DNA of 64,000 nucleotides from Chondromyces crocatus (lineage in GTDB: Bacteria; Myxococcota_A; Polyangia; Polyangiales; Polyangiaceae). The notes beneath the pieces are model-generated. The model worked only from the letters and a program-made list of their open reading frames with translations, was not told where the DNA came from and searched no databases. The translations under genes were made by a program, and so were the position numbers. Below, one piece after another: positions 16,007 through 25,100 of the stretch (position 1 is the stretch's first letter; every line of letters starts with the position of its first letter). The stretch covers positions 7,929,001 through 7,993,000 of the forward strand of contig NZ_CP012159.1 of the NCBI RefSeq assembly GCF_001189295.1, written 5' to 3'.

Positions 16007-17542
16007 ATGAACCGAGACGTGCGACACGCGCCACCACGGTCCCACGGTCTCCACCATCAAGACGCTGGATTGTCGGCTGGCAGGGCTTGTAGGCTCACGC
16101 CGGTGCTACAGTCTGACGACCTCGCTTCCCCCCTGGGCACGCGCGTCTTGGCGCAGGTAGGACAGGGGCCTTCCGTCGTTCGTGGGCTTTGCAGTGACGG
16201 GTCGAGCCGCCTCCTCGTCGCGCGCCTCTGCGCTCACTTGCTGCTCGGTGTCGCGGGCGCTGCAGCCACGTTCACCTTCTCACCGCCCATCCTGGCGCAG
16301 TCGGAGGAAGCCAAGTCGATCGCCGTCCACATCGAGGGGCCTGACGGCGACTCGATGAACGCGGCCATCCAGGCCATCGTGCCCGAGACGCTGCAAGTCG
16401 TCGATCCTGACACCTTCACGAGCGCGCTCAAGAAGGCCGGCGTCCGGCCGCCGCTGGGCAAGGCCATCTCGGATGAGAGGCAACGCAAGCGCGTGCTGCC
16501 AAAGATCCGCAAGGCGCTCGACGCGGCCGGCATCGAGGCCGTGGTCCTGGGGCTCATGCGCAAGGTGGGAGCGCGCAAGGAGCTGTACCTGGTCTACGTC
16601 GATCGAGGGTCGGACGAGCTGCCCATCGACGAGCCGATCGCCCTTCGAGGGAACGAGGCGGATCACCTCCGGTCGATCGACGCCACCCTCGGGCCCGTCC
16701 TCCGCGATCTCGCGCCGGCCGCCACCATGCCGGAGAAGATCGAGCCCGAAGAGAAGCCGAAGGAGGAGCCCGACGAAAAGAAGGACGAGAAGAAGGACGA
16801 GCCGGTCGGCGCGCGCCCGAAGAACCAGGTGGGCACCGCGCTCTTCGTCATCGATGGTGGCCTCGAGCTGGGTGGTCGCTGGTTCAACTACTCGGAGCCG
16901 CTGACGGAGAACATCCGGCCCTACAGCGTCTTCGGCGCGCCGCTCATCAACCTGGGAGGCGAGCTGTATCCGTTCGCCGGCACGGGTGTCCCGTTCATCA
17001 AGGATCTCGGTCTCACCGTGAGTTTCGCGCGCGCGCTCGGGCTCAGCTCGGCGGAGGAGGGAGGCGAGTCGGTGGGAACGACCTACCAGCGCTTCGACAT
17101 CGGGCTGCGCGAGCGCATCCGCCTCGGGAGCAACGATCAGTCGGCCATCCTCGGGATCGGCGCCGGGCTGCGGCTCCAGACGTTCGGCTACGAGAACACG
17201 GACATCGACGGGCTGCTCCCCGACGTTTCCTACACGCTCGTTCGCCTCGGGCTCGATCTGAGGGCGCCTGTAGGCCCAGTGGCTCTCCTCGCCGGCTTCG
17301 ACTTCTTCATCCCCATGTCATCGGGTCTCGTTTACGAGCAGTTCACGGATCCGAGCGTGCTCGGGATTGCCCTCGGTGGCGGCGTGGCGATCCCGATCTC
17401 GAGCGGCCTCGAGGCGCGTGTCCGCCTCGACTACTCGAGGTTCTTCTCGTCCTTCACGCCCGCGCGAGGTGACAGGTTCATCGCGGGAGGTGCCGTGGAC
17501 GAGTACCTCGGGATCCGCCTCGGCGCCGCCTACGCCTACTAG
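16007..17542 (+). CDS. exported protein with predicted outer-membrane beta-barrel C-terminus
   Basis: About 511 residues. A hydrophobic segment ending PPILAQ looks like a signal peptide. Next comes a mixed alpha/beta region (SIAVHIEGPDGDSMNAAIQ to about residue 230) that may bind a ligand or partner, then a highly charged Glu/Lys/Asp linker (EEKPKEEPDEKKDEKKDEP). The last 240 residues alternate polar and hydrophobic residues with Gly and aromatic ends (WFNYSEPL, FARALGLS, LDYSRFFSSF, IRLGAAYAY), as expected of an outer-membrane barrel. The start is uncertain: ATG 16007 is used, while GTG 16103 would give a shorter leader. The stop codon lies inside a 21-bp repeat array. I do not recognise a named family. 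Confidence 0.72.
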   Translation: MNRDVRHAPPRSHGLHHQDAGLSAGRACRLTPVLQSDDLASPLGTRVLAQVGQGPSVVRGLCSDGSSRLLVARLCAHLLLGVAGAAATFTFSPPILAQSEEAKSIAVHIEGPDGDSMNAAIQAIVPETLQVVDPDTFTSALKKAGVRPPLGKAISDERQRKRVLPKIRKALDAAGIEAVVLGLMRKVGARKELYLVYVDRGSDELPIDEPIALRGNEADHLRSIDATLGPVLRDLAPAATMPEKIEPEEKPKEEPDEKKDEKKDEPVGARPKNQVGTALFVIDGGLELGGRWFNYSEPLTENIRPYSVFGAPLINLGGELYPFAGTGVPFIKDLGLTVSFARALGLSSAEEGGESVGTTYQRFDIGLRERIRLGSNDQSAILGIGAGLRLQTFGYENTDIDGLLPDVSYTLVRLGLDLRAPVGPVALLAGFDFFIPMSSGLVYEQFTDPSVLGIALGGGVAIPISSGLEARVRLDYSRFFSSFTPARGDRFIAGGAVDEYLGIRLGAAYAY

Positions 17543-17650
17543 CGCCGCGGGGCGCACTACTAGCGCCGCGAGGCGCACGGACCGCGCCGCGAGGCGCACG
17601 GACCGCGCCGTGAGGCGCACAGAGCCCAGCGCCGGAAGGCGCACGGACCG
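17540..17650. repeat. five-unit 21-bp repeat, each unit a mini-hairpin
   Basis: Units start at 17540, 17561, 17582, 17603 and 17624 (the last imperfect, 27 bp). Each contains the core GCGCCGCGAGGCGC or a variant, in which GCGCC pairs with GGCGC around four bases. The first two units begin with TAG, and the first TAG is the stop codon of the preceding gene. The array fills the space up to the next gene. Confidence 0.85.
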
Positions 17651-17663
17651 GGAGATCGGTGCG

Positions 17664-17888
17664 ATGGTGCGTGGAGCCGGCTTGCTGCGTCGACGGGTCG
17701 TCCCTGTGCTCTGTACGGGGACGCTGCTGCTGTGCGGTTGCCCCGGGACGCTGCCTCTGGAGAAGGAAGAGTACCTGACCGGAGGGGCCGGCGGTGGTGG
17801 CGAGGGCGGCGCTGGTGGCGCAGGCGGCTCGCAAGGGGAAGGTGGCGCTGGGGCGACGGGGGAAGGTGGCGCTGGGGGAGCCAGCTGA
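17664..17888 (+). CDS. small Gly-rich lipoprotein
   Basis: A 74-residue product. It has a basic N-terminus (LLRRRVV), a hydrophobic stretch and the lipobox LLLCGC, then EKEEYLTGG and a tail built almost only of Gly, Ala and Glu (GGEGGAGGAGG pattern) to the stop. The ATG at 17664 has GGAGA about eight bases upstream. Such lipoproteins with flexible tails recur in myxobacterial genomes; no enzymatic domain is present. It may be a complete short protein or the truncated head of a longer one: the tail ends abruptly at TGA without a folded domain. Confidence 0.6.
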   Translation: MVRGAGLLRRRVVPVLCTGTLLLCGCPGTLPLEKEEYLTGGAGGGGEGGAGGAGGSQGEGGAGATGEGGAGGAS

Positions 17889-17957
17889 CTCCCCAGCGCT
17901 CGTCGAGACCTCCGCGAGAGAGCCAGGCGGAGATGCTCGTTCCCCAGTTTCGCAGCA

Positions 17958-18299
17958 CTAGCCGCGAGGCGCGTTCGTGGGGGTGGTCGTCACGTCCACC
18001 GCAGGAAGCAGCGACACGGCGAAGATGGCGATCCCGGTGATCACGCTGTTCCACACCGACAAGGTCGAAGTCGACGGCAGCACCCAGGCGCTCAGCACGA
18101 CCCAGATCCCGAGCGCGGTGTTCAGATGCCGCGCCGCCGACACCCACAAGGCCATCACCGCAAAGGCCGTGCAGAGCACGCCGCAGACCCAGGCGTTCGT
18201 GAACTGAGCGTAGGCGTGTTGCCACGCGAAGGCCGAGACGAACAACCACACTCCCAGCGCCACATTGATCGCACGAACGGCCGTGATCTGATCTCGCAT
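17958..18299 (-). CDS. SPW repeat membrane protein
   Basis: A 113-residue integral membrane protein with four hydrophobic segments arranged as two similar halves: NVALGVWLFVSAFAW and NTALGIWVVLSAWVLP. These match the SPW repeat family. The ATG at 18299 is preceded by AGGAGAGAGGGG; the open frame reaches 18389 but the added residues are not family-like. The function of SPW proteins is unknown. It stands alone, divergent from the following plus-strand gene. Confidence 0.82.
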   Translation of the reverse strand: MRDQITAVRAINVALGVWLFVSAFAWQHAYAQFTNAWVCGVLCTAFAVMALWVSAARHLNTALGIWVVLSAWVLPSTSTLSVWNSVITGIAIFAVSLLPAVDVTTTPTNAPRG

Positions 18300-18497
18300 G
18301 GCCCCTCTCTCCTGTCGGTCCGGCTGGTGGGCACCAGACGGTCTCACTGCTGCACTTGGTTGCTCTCGTCGTTGCGAACCTGGTGCCACGACTGGACCGA
18401 CGTCGATGCGCGCGCTCCCTCGGCACCTGCCTTCGCAGCCCGCACCGGAGGCCAGAACCGAAGACGCGGGCCGGCGGCAATCGAGTAGGCTGCGCCC

Positions 18498-20939
18498 ATG
18501 CCGTGGCGGGCGCGCTCATTCTGGATCGCAGCGATCGTGGTCGCCTATGCGGCCTTCGCCGCGCTCCGCGCGTCCGGAGGACGTGGACCGGCATGGTTCG
18601 CCCTCGTCGGCTTGCCCGTCCTGCTCGCGTTTGGCTGGCGGTTCACGGCGTCCCTGCTCGACCGTGGCCGCGCGGGCCGGATGGGCCCGACGAGCGGCAG
18701 TGAAGATCACATCGATCCCTCTGCGCGCAGCGCGGCCCGCGCCGCCTTCACCGGCGTGGCGTTGCTCGTCGCGGCGCGCACGGGTCCCGCCACCGACGCG
18801 CTGATCGCACTGGGCAACGTCGGCGCAGCCATTGCCTCTCTCTGCGCCCTCGGCGCGCTCGCGCGCGTGTCGGGGCTCGGAGGGCTCCTCGAGCCGCCGC
18901 CCACCGCGCGCAGGCTCGACGCCGTGGCGTTCGCCTCCGTGTTCTGGACGGTGGCCGTCGCCCTGCCCATCGCGTCGACGGCCTCCCCCGAGCGCGTCGC
19001 CGGCCTCGACCCTGCCATCATCGCGTACGCCACGACCACCGCCTCGCTGGGCTCCCTCGCCATCACCGTGATCGCCCTCGCTCGAACACGCTCGGAGCGC
19101 AGGCTGGAGCTGGGGGTCGCCGACCGGACCGAAGCCGCGCTCCTGCTCACCCTCACCACCCTGACGATCGGCGTGCTCGCCGCGCTCACCGGCGTGGCCA
19201 GCCCCGAGGCGCTGCTGCCGGTGACGAGCACCATTGCGGCCTTCTGCGTGGCCATCAGTGTCGTGACCGCAGATCCTGCGGCGCTCTCCCGCGCGCTCCG
19301 CCTCACCCTGGCGCTGGCCCTGCTGGCCACGCCGGTGGCGCTGCTCGCCGTGTACGTCGTGCACGAGAGCCCGATGCGCCTCGAAGCCGCCGAGCGCACG
19401 TGGATCGGCTTGCGCCGCACCCCCGTGGGCGCGGTGGTGTTCGTGGCGTGCGCCGGGTGCGCCGCGGCAGGTCTCTTCGCTCCCTGGCTCAGCAGGAAGT
19501 TCGCCCCCGAGGGAGCGCGGTGGCTGCGCGGTCTCGACGCGGCCACCCGGGCGGCCCTGCACCCCGATCCCGACACGGCGCTGGAGACTGCTCTCTTCTC
19601 CCTGCGGGAGCTGTGGGGAAGCCGGAACAAGGCCCCCCAGCGACCCTTGGCCGAAGGGTTCGAGAAACCCAGCAACCCGATCGGCCCGGCGCTGTACCGC
19701 CTCGCTCCGCCCGAGCGCATCACCGTGGATCTCGCGGGCTATGCGCACACCGAGCGCGCCGAGATCCCTCAGCGCCTCATCGCGCTGACCGACGGCGAGC
19801 CCGAAGGCGTGCTCCGCATCGAGGTCCTCGAAGCAACTCAGGTGCGCCGGCCCGAGGTGCGGCCACTCATCACCTGGCTCACCGAGCGTGGCATCGGTTG
19901 CGCTGCGGTGATCCGTGACACCACGGGCGCCGCCGGAGCGATCGTCCTCCCACGCGACGGGCGCGACACGCCCATGTCGCTGGAAGAGGTCGAGGGGCTG
20001 CGCGCCCTCGCCGATCGGCTCGGGGCCGTGATCAGCGCCGCAGGCATGCTCGCCCGCTCGCGGGAGCGGGAGATGGAGATACGGAGTCAGCTCGCCCAGG
20101 AGAAAGGCGAGTCCGCTCGCCTCGCGCAGGAGCTCGCCCATGGCGAAGCGAGGCGCCGCGGGATCGCCGAGCGCCTCGCCCGCCCCGCCCGCATCGGCGC
20201 TTACAGCCCGGCCGCGCGCTCGGCAGTCGACCAGATCGAACGACTCGCCGAGAACGATCGCCCGATCACCCTGCTCTCTGCACCAGGGATCGACGCCGTC
20301 GCGTGGGCCGCGCTCGCGCACCTCGGCTCGCCCCGCTCGGGTGGCGCCTTCACCCTCATCGACGCCGCCACGGGCGCCGAGCACGCGCTCGCTCACTGGC
20401 GTGACCGCACCACCTCACCCATGGAGACGGCGCGCAGCGGGACCCTCGTCGTGCTCGACGCCCACGCCTTGCCCATGGACGTGCAAGACGAACTCGGCAC
20501 CACGCTGCCGCCCGATGTCGGGCTCGTCGTGTCCGTCCCCCAGACCGTCGACGTGCTCGTCGCCGCAGGTCACCTGAGCGAACGCCTCGCCGATCGTCTG
20601 GGTGATCGCGCCGTCGCGCTCCCCACCCTCGCCGACCGCGGCGAGGACTTGCGTGCTCTCTCCCTGGAACACCTGGCCCGCCTCGGCACCCGCTTGCGAG
20701 GCCGCCCCCTCGGTCTCGATCTGCACGCCCTCTCGATGATCCTCGAGTACACCTGGCCAGGCAACGACGCGGAACTCGGCGCCGTGCTCCTGCGTGCGGT
20801 CCTCGTCACCGAAGGGGACGTCGTCGGTGTCCGTGAACTCGCAGCCATCGGCTTCCAGGCGGCCACGACGGCTCCTGACCTCGATCTGCCCGATGTCACG
20901 AGCGCCCCACCCCGCCGGCGGCGCTCCAGCAGACGCTGA
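18498..20939 (+). CDS. multi-pass membrane protein with degenerate NtrC-type AAA+ domain
   Basis: An 813-residue protein. Residues 1-350 hold many hydrophobic segments. A soluble region follows (about 395-520) that resembles a GAF-type sensor (LGAVISAAGM at its end), then a charged coiled coil (about 520-560). Residues 575-790 follow the layout of sigma-54 activator ATPases: GTLVVLDA at 648-655 stands where Walker B should be, LADRGEDLRALSLEHLA corresponds to the R.xDL segment, and TWPGND at 752-757 to the WPGN motif. The Walker A motif is absent (LLSAPGIDAVAWAAL at its place), the sigma-54-contact GAFTGA loop is missing, and no C-terminal helix-turn-helix is present. I infer a non-ATPase signalling relative. 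The Arg-rich C-terminal tail is unusual. Confidence 0.75.
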   Translation: MPWRARSFWIAAIVVAYAAFAALRASGGRGPAWFALVGLPVLLAFGWRFTASLLDRGRAGRMGPTSGSEDHIDPSARSAARAAFTGVALLVAARTGPATDALIALGNVGAAIASLCALGALARVSGLGGLLEPPPTARRLDAVAFASVFWTVAVALPIASTASPERVAGLDPAIIAYATTTASLGSLAITVIALARTRSERRLELGVADRTEAALLLTLTTLTIGVLAALTGVASPEALLPVTSTIAAFCVAISVVTADPAALSRALRLTLALALLATPVALLAVYVVHESPMRLEAAERTWIGLRRTPVGAVVFVACAGCAAAGLFAPWLSRKFAPEGARWLRGLDAATRAALHPDPDTALETALFSLRELWGSRNKAPQRPLAEGFEKPSNPIGPALYRLAPPERITVDLAGYAHTERAEIPQRLIALTDGEPEGVLRIEVLEATQVRRPEVRPLITWLTERGIGCAAVIRDTTGAAGAIVLPRDGRDTPMSLEEVEGLRALADRLGAVISAAGMLARSREREMEIRSQLAQEKGESARLAQELAHGEARRRGIAERLARPARIGAYSPAARSAVDQIERLAENDRPITLLSAPGIDAVAWAALAHLGSPRSGGAFTLIDAATGAEHALAHWRDRTTSPMETARSGTLVVLDAHALPMDVQDELGTTLPPDVGLVVSVPQTVDVLVAAGHLSERLADRLGDRAVALPTLADRGEDLRALSLEHLARLGTRLRGRPLGLDLHALSMILEYTWPGNDAELGAVLLRAVLVTEGDVVGVRELAAIGFQAATTAPDLDLPDVTSAPPRRRRSSRR

Positions 20940-20981
20940 GCGACGACGCGCCCGGTCGCGGCAAAGCGCAGGTGCGACCTC

Positions 20982-21338
20982 TCAAGCCGCCAGCGGCGTC
21001 GCCATGAGCCGACAGCTCGCTGCACACCGACGGCAAACCGACGCACACCCCTGCATCTGCGCGTCCCCCTCGAAGCGTGCACATTCCCGCGCGCAACGCT
21101 CGCACGCCTCCGCGCAAGCCGCGCAGGTGAGCCCGTGGATCTCCGAACCCCGCAACAGGAAATTCGAGCACGTTTCGCACATTTCAGCGCAGTCCAGCAT
21201 CGCCCGGATGTGCCGCTCCTCCGCGTGCTCCCCTCCCTGCTCCAGACAGTACTGGATGGTCTGGAGACACAGCCGATGGCAGTCGAGGCAGTTCAGGTAA
21301 CAGTCGTCATCCACGAGTATTTTCTTCGCACCCACCAT
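20982..21338 (-). CDS. four-helix-bundle copper-binding protein (Csp/DUF326 family)
   Basis: A 118-residue protein with 17 Cys residues in CxxC and CxxxC spacing along predicted helices (CYLNCLDCHRLC, CAEMCETC, CAACAEACERC, CASVCRRCAASC). This matches the DUF326/Csp family, whose characterised members store many Cu(I) ions inside a helical bundle. No signal peptide is seen, so it resembles the cytosolic Csp3 type. The ATG at 21338 is six bases after a strong GGAGGA; the longer frame to 21446 is rejected for that reason. It is the last gene on the strand downstream of the RND metal-efflux operon. Confidence 0.88.
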   Translation of the reverse strand: MVGAKKILVDDDCYLNCLDCHRLCLQTIQYCLEQGGEHAEERHIRAMLDCAEMCETCSNFLLRGSEIHGLTCAACAEACERCARECARFEGDAQMQGCASVCRRCAASCRLMATPLAA

Positions 21339-21468
21339 GGGTCTCCTCCATCCGGCCCGCACGCCCACGGGCCGAAGGCGAGACGGTACAAAGGGCGTGC
21401 CTCGCCGCGCCCCTCCCCTCCGGGCCGGACACGCGCGGCACATCACCCTCGATTCCGTCGAAGCGCAG

Positions 21469-22125
21469 TCATCCGCGGTAGCCCGCTCCAGGCGTGCGCC
21501 TCTCGAACTCCGGGCAGAGATGCGTCTCCTGCACGAACGCCGTCATCGTGTCCCAGATCCGAAACAGCTCGTCTTTCGTTCTCACGGATCGGTACCCGAG
21601 CTTGTTGTCCCGGAAGCAGGCGAGGCCCCCGAAGAGCCCATGACCCACAGGTGAATAGTCCGACAGGCCGCACCCGAAGCACGTCTTGAGAAACCAGTGG
21701 CTCGGAAGCCTGCGTTGAAGGTCCAGAAGCTCGTCCTCGAACCAACCAGACCGCCCCTCTGATTCGAGGCGCAGGTCTCCGACCACGAGGACGAGGTGCA
21801 GGCTTTCCTCATCGATACCGCCGGTGGCATGCGCGCTACCGAGACGAAGTCGCGCTTCGAGCGTGCCCCGCAGCTCGCCGGCGTCGACGGCAACGATCAC
21901 CGGAATCTCGAACTCGAACAGACACGAACAGAGGGTCCCACCAGCGAAACTGAACCGCGACAGGTCTGCCGGCGCCGTGGAGGACACGACCTCGAACGAA
22001 TCGAAGTCGTTGCCTTCGAAATCCACGCCGCAAAGCGACATTCGAAGTGTCGCGCCATCGTTCTCGATGGTCGTCTCGATGTCGCCTTGCAGATCGCGGT
22101 ACCTGGTTCGGTAGACGCTCCTCAT
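21469..22125 (-). CDS. conserved protein of unknown function (DUF6304-like)
   Basis: A 218-residue soluble protein. The C-terminal region with SDYSPVGHGLFGGLACFRDNK and VQETHLCPEFERRTPGAGYRG looks highly conserved and recalls proteins labelled DUF6304; the label is from memory and tentative. No signal peptide or membrane segment is visible. A GTG at 22152 is an alternative start, 16 bp from the RND pump stop; the ATG at 22125 is used. It lies between czcA-like and csp-like genes on the same strand, so it may belong to the same transcript, but a metal role is not shown. Confidence 0.7.
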   Translation of the reverse strand: MRSVYRTRYRDLQGDIETTIENDGATLRMSLCGVDFEGNDFDSFEVVSSTAPADLSRFSFAGGTLCSCLFEFEIPVIVAVDAGELRGTLEARLRLGSAHATGGIDEESLHLVLVVGDLRLESEGRSGWFEDELLDLQRRLPSHWFLKTCFGCGLSDYSPVGHGLFGGLACFRDNKLGYRSVRTKDELFRIWDTMTAFVQETHLCPEFERRTPGAGYRG

Positions 22126-22168
22126 CGATCGACTCGCGAGCCCTGGAGGCACGGCCCGACATTCCGCG

Positions 22169-25100
22169 TCACGCCGGGTCTCTCACGCCCTCTTCCGTCA
22201 CCTCGTCCCGGTGGAACACCCGGTACAGCACCGGCAGCACCAGCAAGGTCAGCGTCGTCGAGGAGACGATCCCTCCGATCACCACCGTCGCCAGCGGCCG
22301 CTGCACCTCGGATCCGGTGCCCGTGGCCAGCGCCATGGGGACGAAGCCCAGCGCAGCGACCAGCGCCGTCATCAGGACCGCCCGGAGCCGCGCCACCGAT
22401 CCTCGATGCACTGCGTCGTCCAGCATCACCCCACGCCGACGGGTATTCTCGATGAACGTCACCATCACCAGCCCGTTGAGCACCGCCACCCCCGACAGGG
22501 CGATGAACCCGATCGCCGCCGCGATCGAGATCGGGAGCCCACGGATCCACAGCGCCAGCACCCCACCGGTGAGCGCGAGCGGCACCCCCGTGAAGATCAA
22601 GAGCGCGTTCTTCACCGTTCCGAACGACAGGTAGAGCAACCCGAAGATCAATCCGAGCGCCGCCGGGACCACCAGCAAGAGCCGTGCGCGCGCCGTGAGC
22701 AGGTGCTCGAACTGCCCTCCCCATGCGATCCAGTAGCCGGGCGGCAGCTTCACCTCCGCCTCCAGCCGCTCCTGCGCCTCGGCCACGAAGCCGCCCAGAT
22801 CGCGCCCTCGCACGTTGCACTGCACGACCACCCGCCGCTTGCCGTTCTCGTGGCTGACCTGATTCGGCCCCTCCTCCAGCTTGATCGTCGCCAACGCCCC
22901 CAGCGGCACGAAGGCAGGCCGGTTCGCGCGTCGCTCCGGTGCCAGTGCGCTGGCCGTCCCCCCTGCTGCGCTCGCCAGGCCTCCCCCGCTCGCCATGCTC
23001 GCCGCGCCCTCGTCGCGCCCACGCGCGGGCAAGGGCACGGGCAGGTTCTCCAGGGCGCCGAGATCTCGCCGGATGGCATCGGGGAGGCGCAGCACCAGCT
23101 CGAACCGCCGGTCGCCTTCGAACACCTCCCCCGCGCTCACCCCGCCCACCGCGGCCTCCACGATCTCTTGCACGTCGGCCACGTTGATCCCGTAACGAGC
23201 CACCGCCCGCCGGTTGACGTCGATCGTGAGCACCGGCAGCCCCGTCACCTGCTCCACCTTCAGATCAGCCACCCCGGGCACCGTCGCCAGCACCGCACTC
23301 ACCCGCTGCGCCTCGCGGACGAGCACGTCCAGATCCTCGCCGAAGACCTTCACCGCCACATCGCCACGGACCCCGCTGGTCAGCTCGTTGAACCGCAGCT
23401 CGATGGGCTGGCTCAGCTCGTAGTTCTGACCAGGCAGCCCTGCGAGCACGCCCTCCATCGCCTCGGCCAGCTCCGCTTGCGTCGTCGCGCGTTTCCATCC
23501 CTCCCGGGGCTTGAGCATCACGTACGTATCGGACACGTTGGGTCCCATCGGGTCCGTCGCGACTTCGGCCGTGCCGGTGCGCGCGAACACGGAGGACACC
23601 TCGTCGGGGAACTGCTCCAGCAGCGTGCGCTCGAGCTGCATCTGCATCGACAAGCTCTGGGTCAGGCTGATCGACGGGATCCGCGCCGGCTGGATGGCCA
23701 GCGCTCCCTCGCTCAGCTTCGGAGCGAACTCACTCCCGAGCCGCGTCGAGAGGAGCCCCGCAGCGGCCAGCAGCACCACCGCGCTCCCGACCACGAGCCG
23801 CGGACACCCTACCAGCCGATCGAGCACCCGCCCGTATGCCTTCGTCAACCAGCGCAGCCCGGGCCCCTCCCGTTCGGTGATCTTCCCCCGGAGCACGATC
23901 GCCACCAGCGCCGGGATGAACGTCATCGACAGGATCGTCGCCCCCCCGAGTGCCAGCACCACCGTCGCGGCCATCGGGCGGAACATCTTCCCCTCGATCC
24001 CGGTGAGCGTCAGGATCGGCAGGTACACCACGGCGATGATCAGCTCGCCGAACAGCGTCGCCCGCCGCACCTCCCGCGACGCATCGTATGCGAGCCGCAG
24101 CCGCTCCTCGCGCGTGAGCACCCGGCCCAGCCGGTGCTGCTCCTCGGCGAACCGCCGCACGCAGTTCTCGACGATGATCACCGACCCGTCCACGATCAGC
24201 CCGAAGTCGAGCGCCCCCAGGCTCATCAGGTTGCCGCTGACGCCCCCCGCCACCATCCCGCTCACCGCAATGAGCATCGCGAACGGGATGACCATCGCCG
24301 CAATCACCGCGGCGCGGACGTTCCCGAGCAGGAGCACCAGCACCAGGATCACCAGGCCTGCGCCCTCCAGCAGGCTCCGCGTCACCGTGCCCAGCGTTGC
24401 CTCGACCAGGTAGGTCCGGTCGTAGAGGGTCTTCACGAACACCCCCTCCGGCAACGACCTGTTCACCTCGGCCACCCGCGCGTCGACCCGCTTCGACACC
24501 ACGCGGCTGTTCTCGCCGAGGAGCATGATCGCCGTCCCGATCACCGCCTCCCGGCCGTTCTCGGTCGCGGCGCCCGTGCGGAGATCCTGGCCGACCCCCA
24601 CCTCGGCCACGTCCAGGATCCGGATCGGCACACCGTCCTTGTGCCCGACCACGATCTCGCGGATGTCGTCCTCCCCTTCGACCAGCCCCGTCGCGCGGAT
24701 CAGGTACTGCTCGCCCTTGTGCTCGATGTACCCGCCGCCCGCGTTCGCGTTGTTCGCGGCGAGCGCCTCCAGCACGTCCCGGAACGACAGCCCGTACGAC
24801 AGGAGCTTCGCGGGATCCGGCGCCACCTGGAACAGCCGCTCGTATCCGCCGATGGCGTTGATCTCCGTCACCCCCGGCACCGTCCGGAGCTGCGGCCGCA
24901 CCACCCAGTCCTGGAGCGTGCGCAGATCCGTCAGCGTGTAGGGTTCCCCGTCGGGCCGGAGCGCCCCCTCCTTCGCCTCGACGGACCACATGTAGATCTC
25001 GCCGAGCCCCGTCGCGATCGGCCCGATCTGAGGCTCGATGCGCCCTGGGGGCAGCGCCGCCTTCGCCGCCGCGAGGCGCTCGCTCACGAGCTGACGCGCC

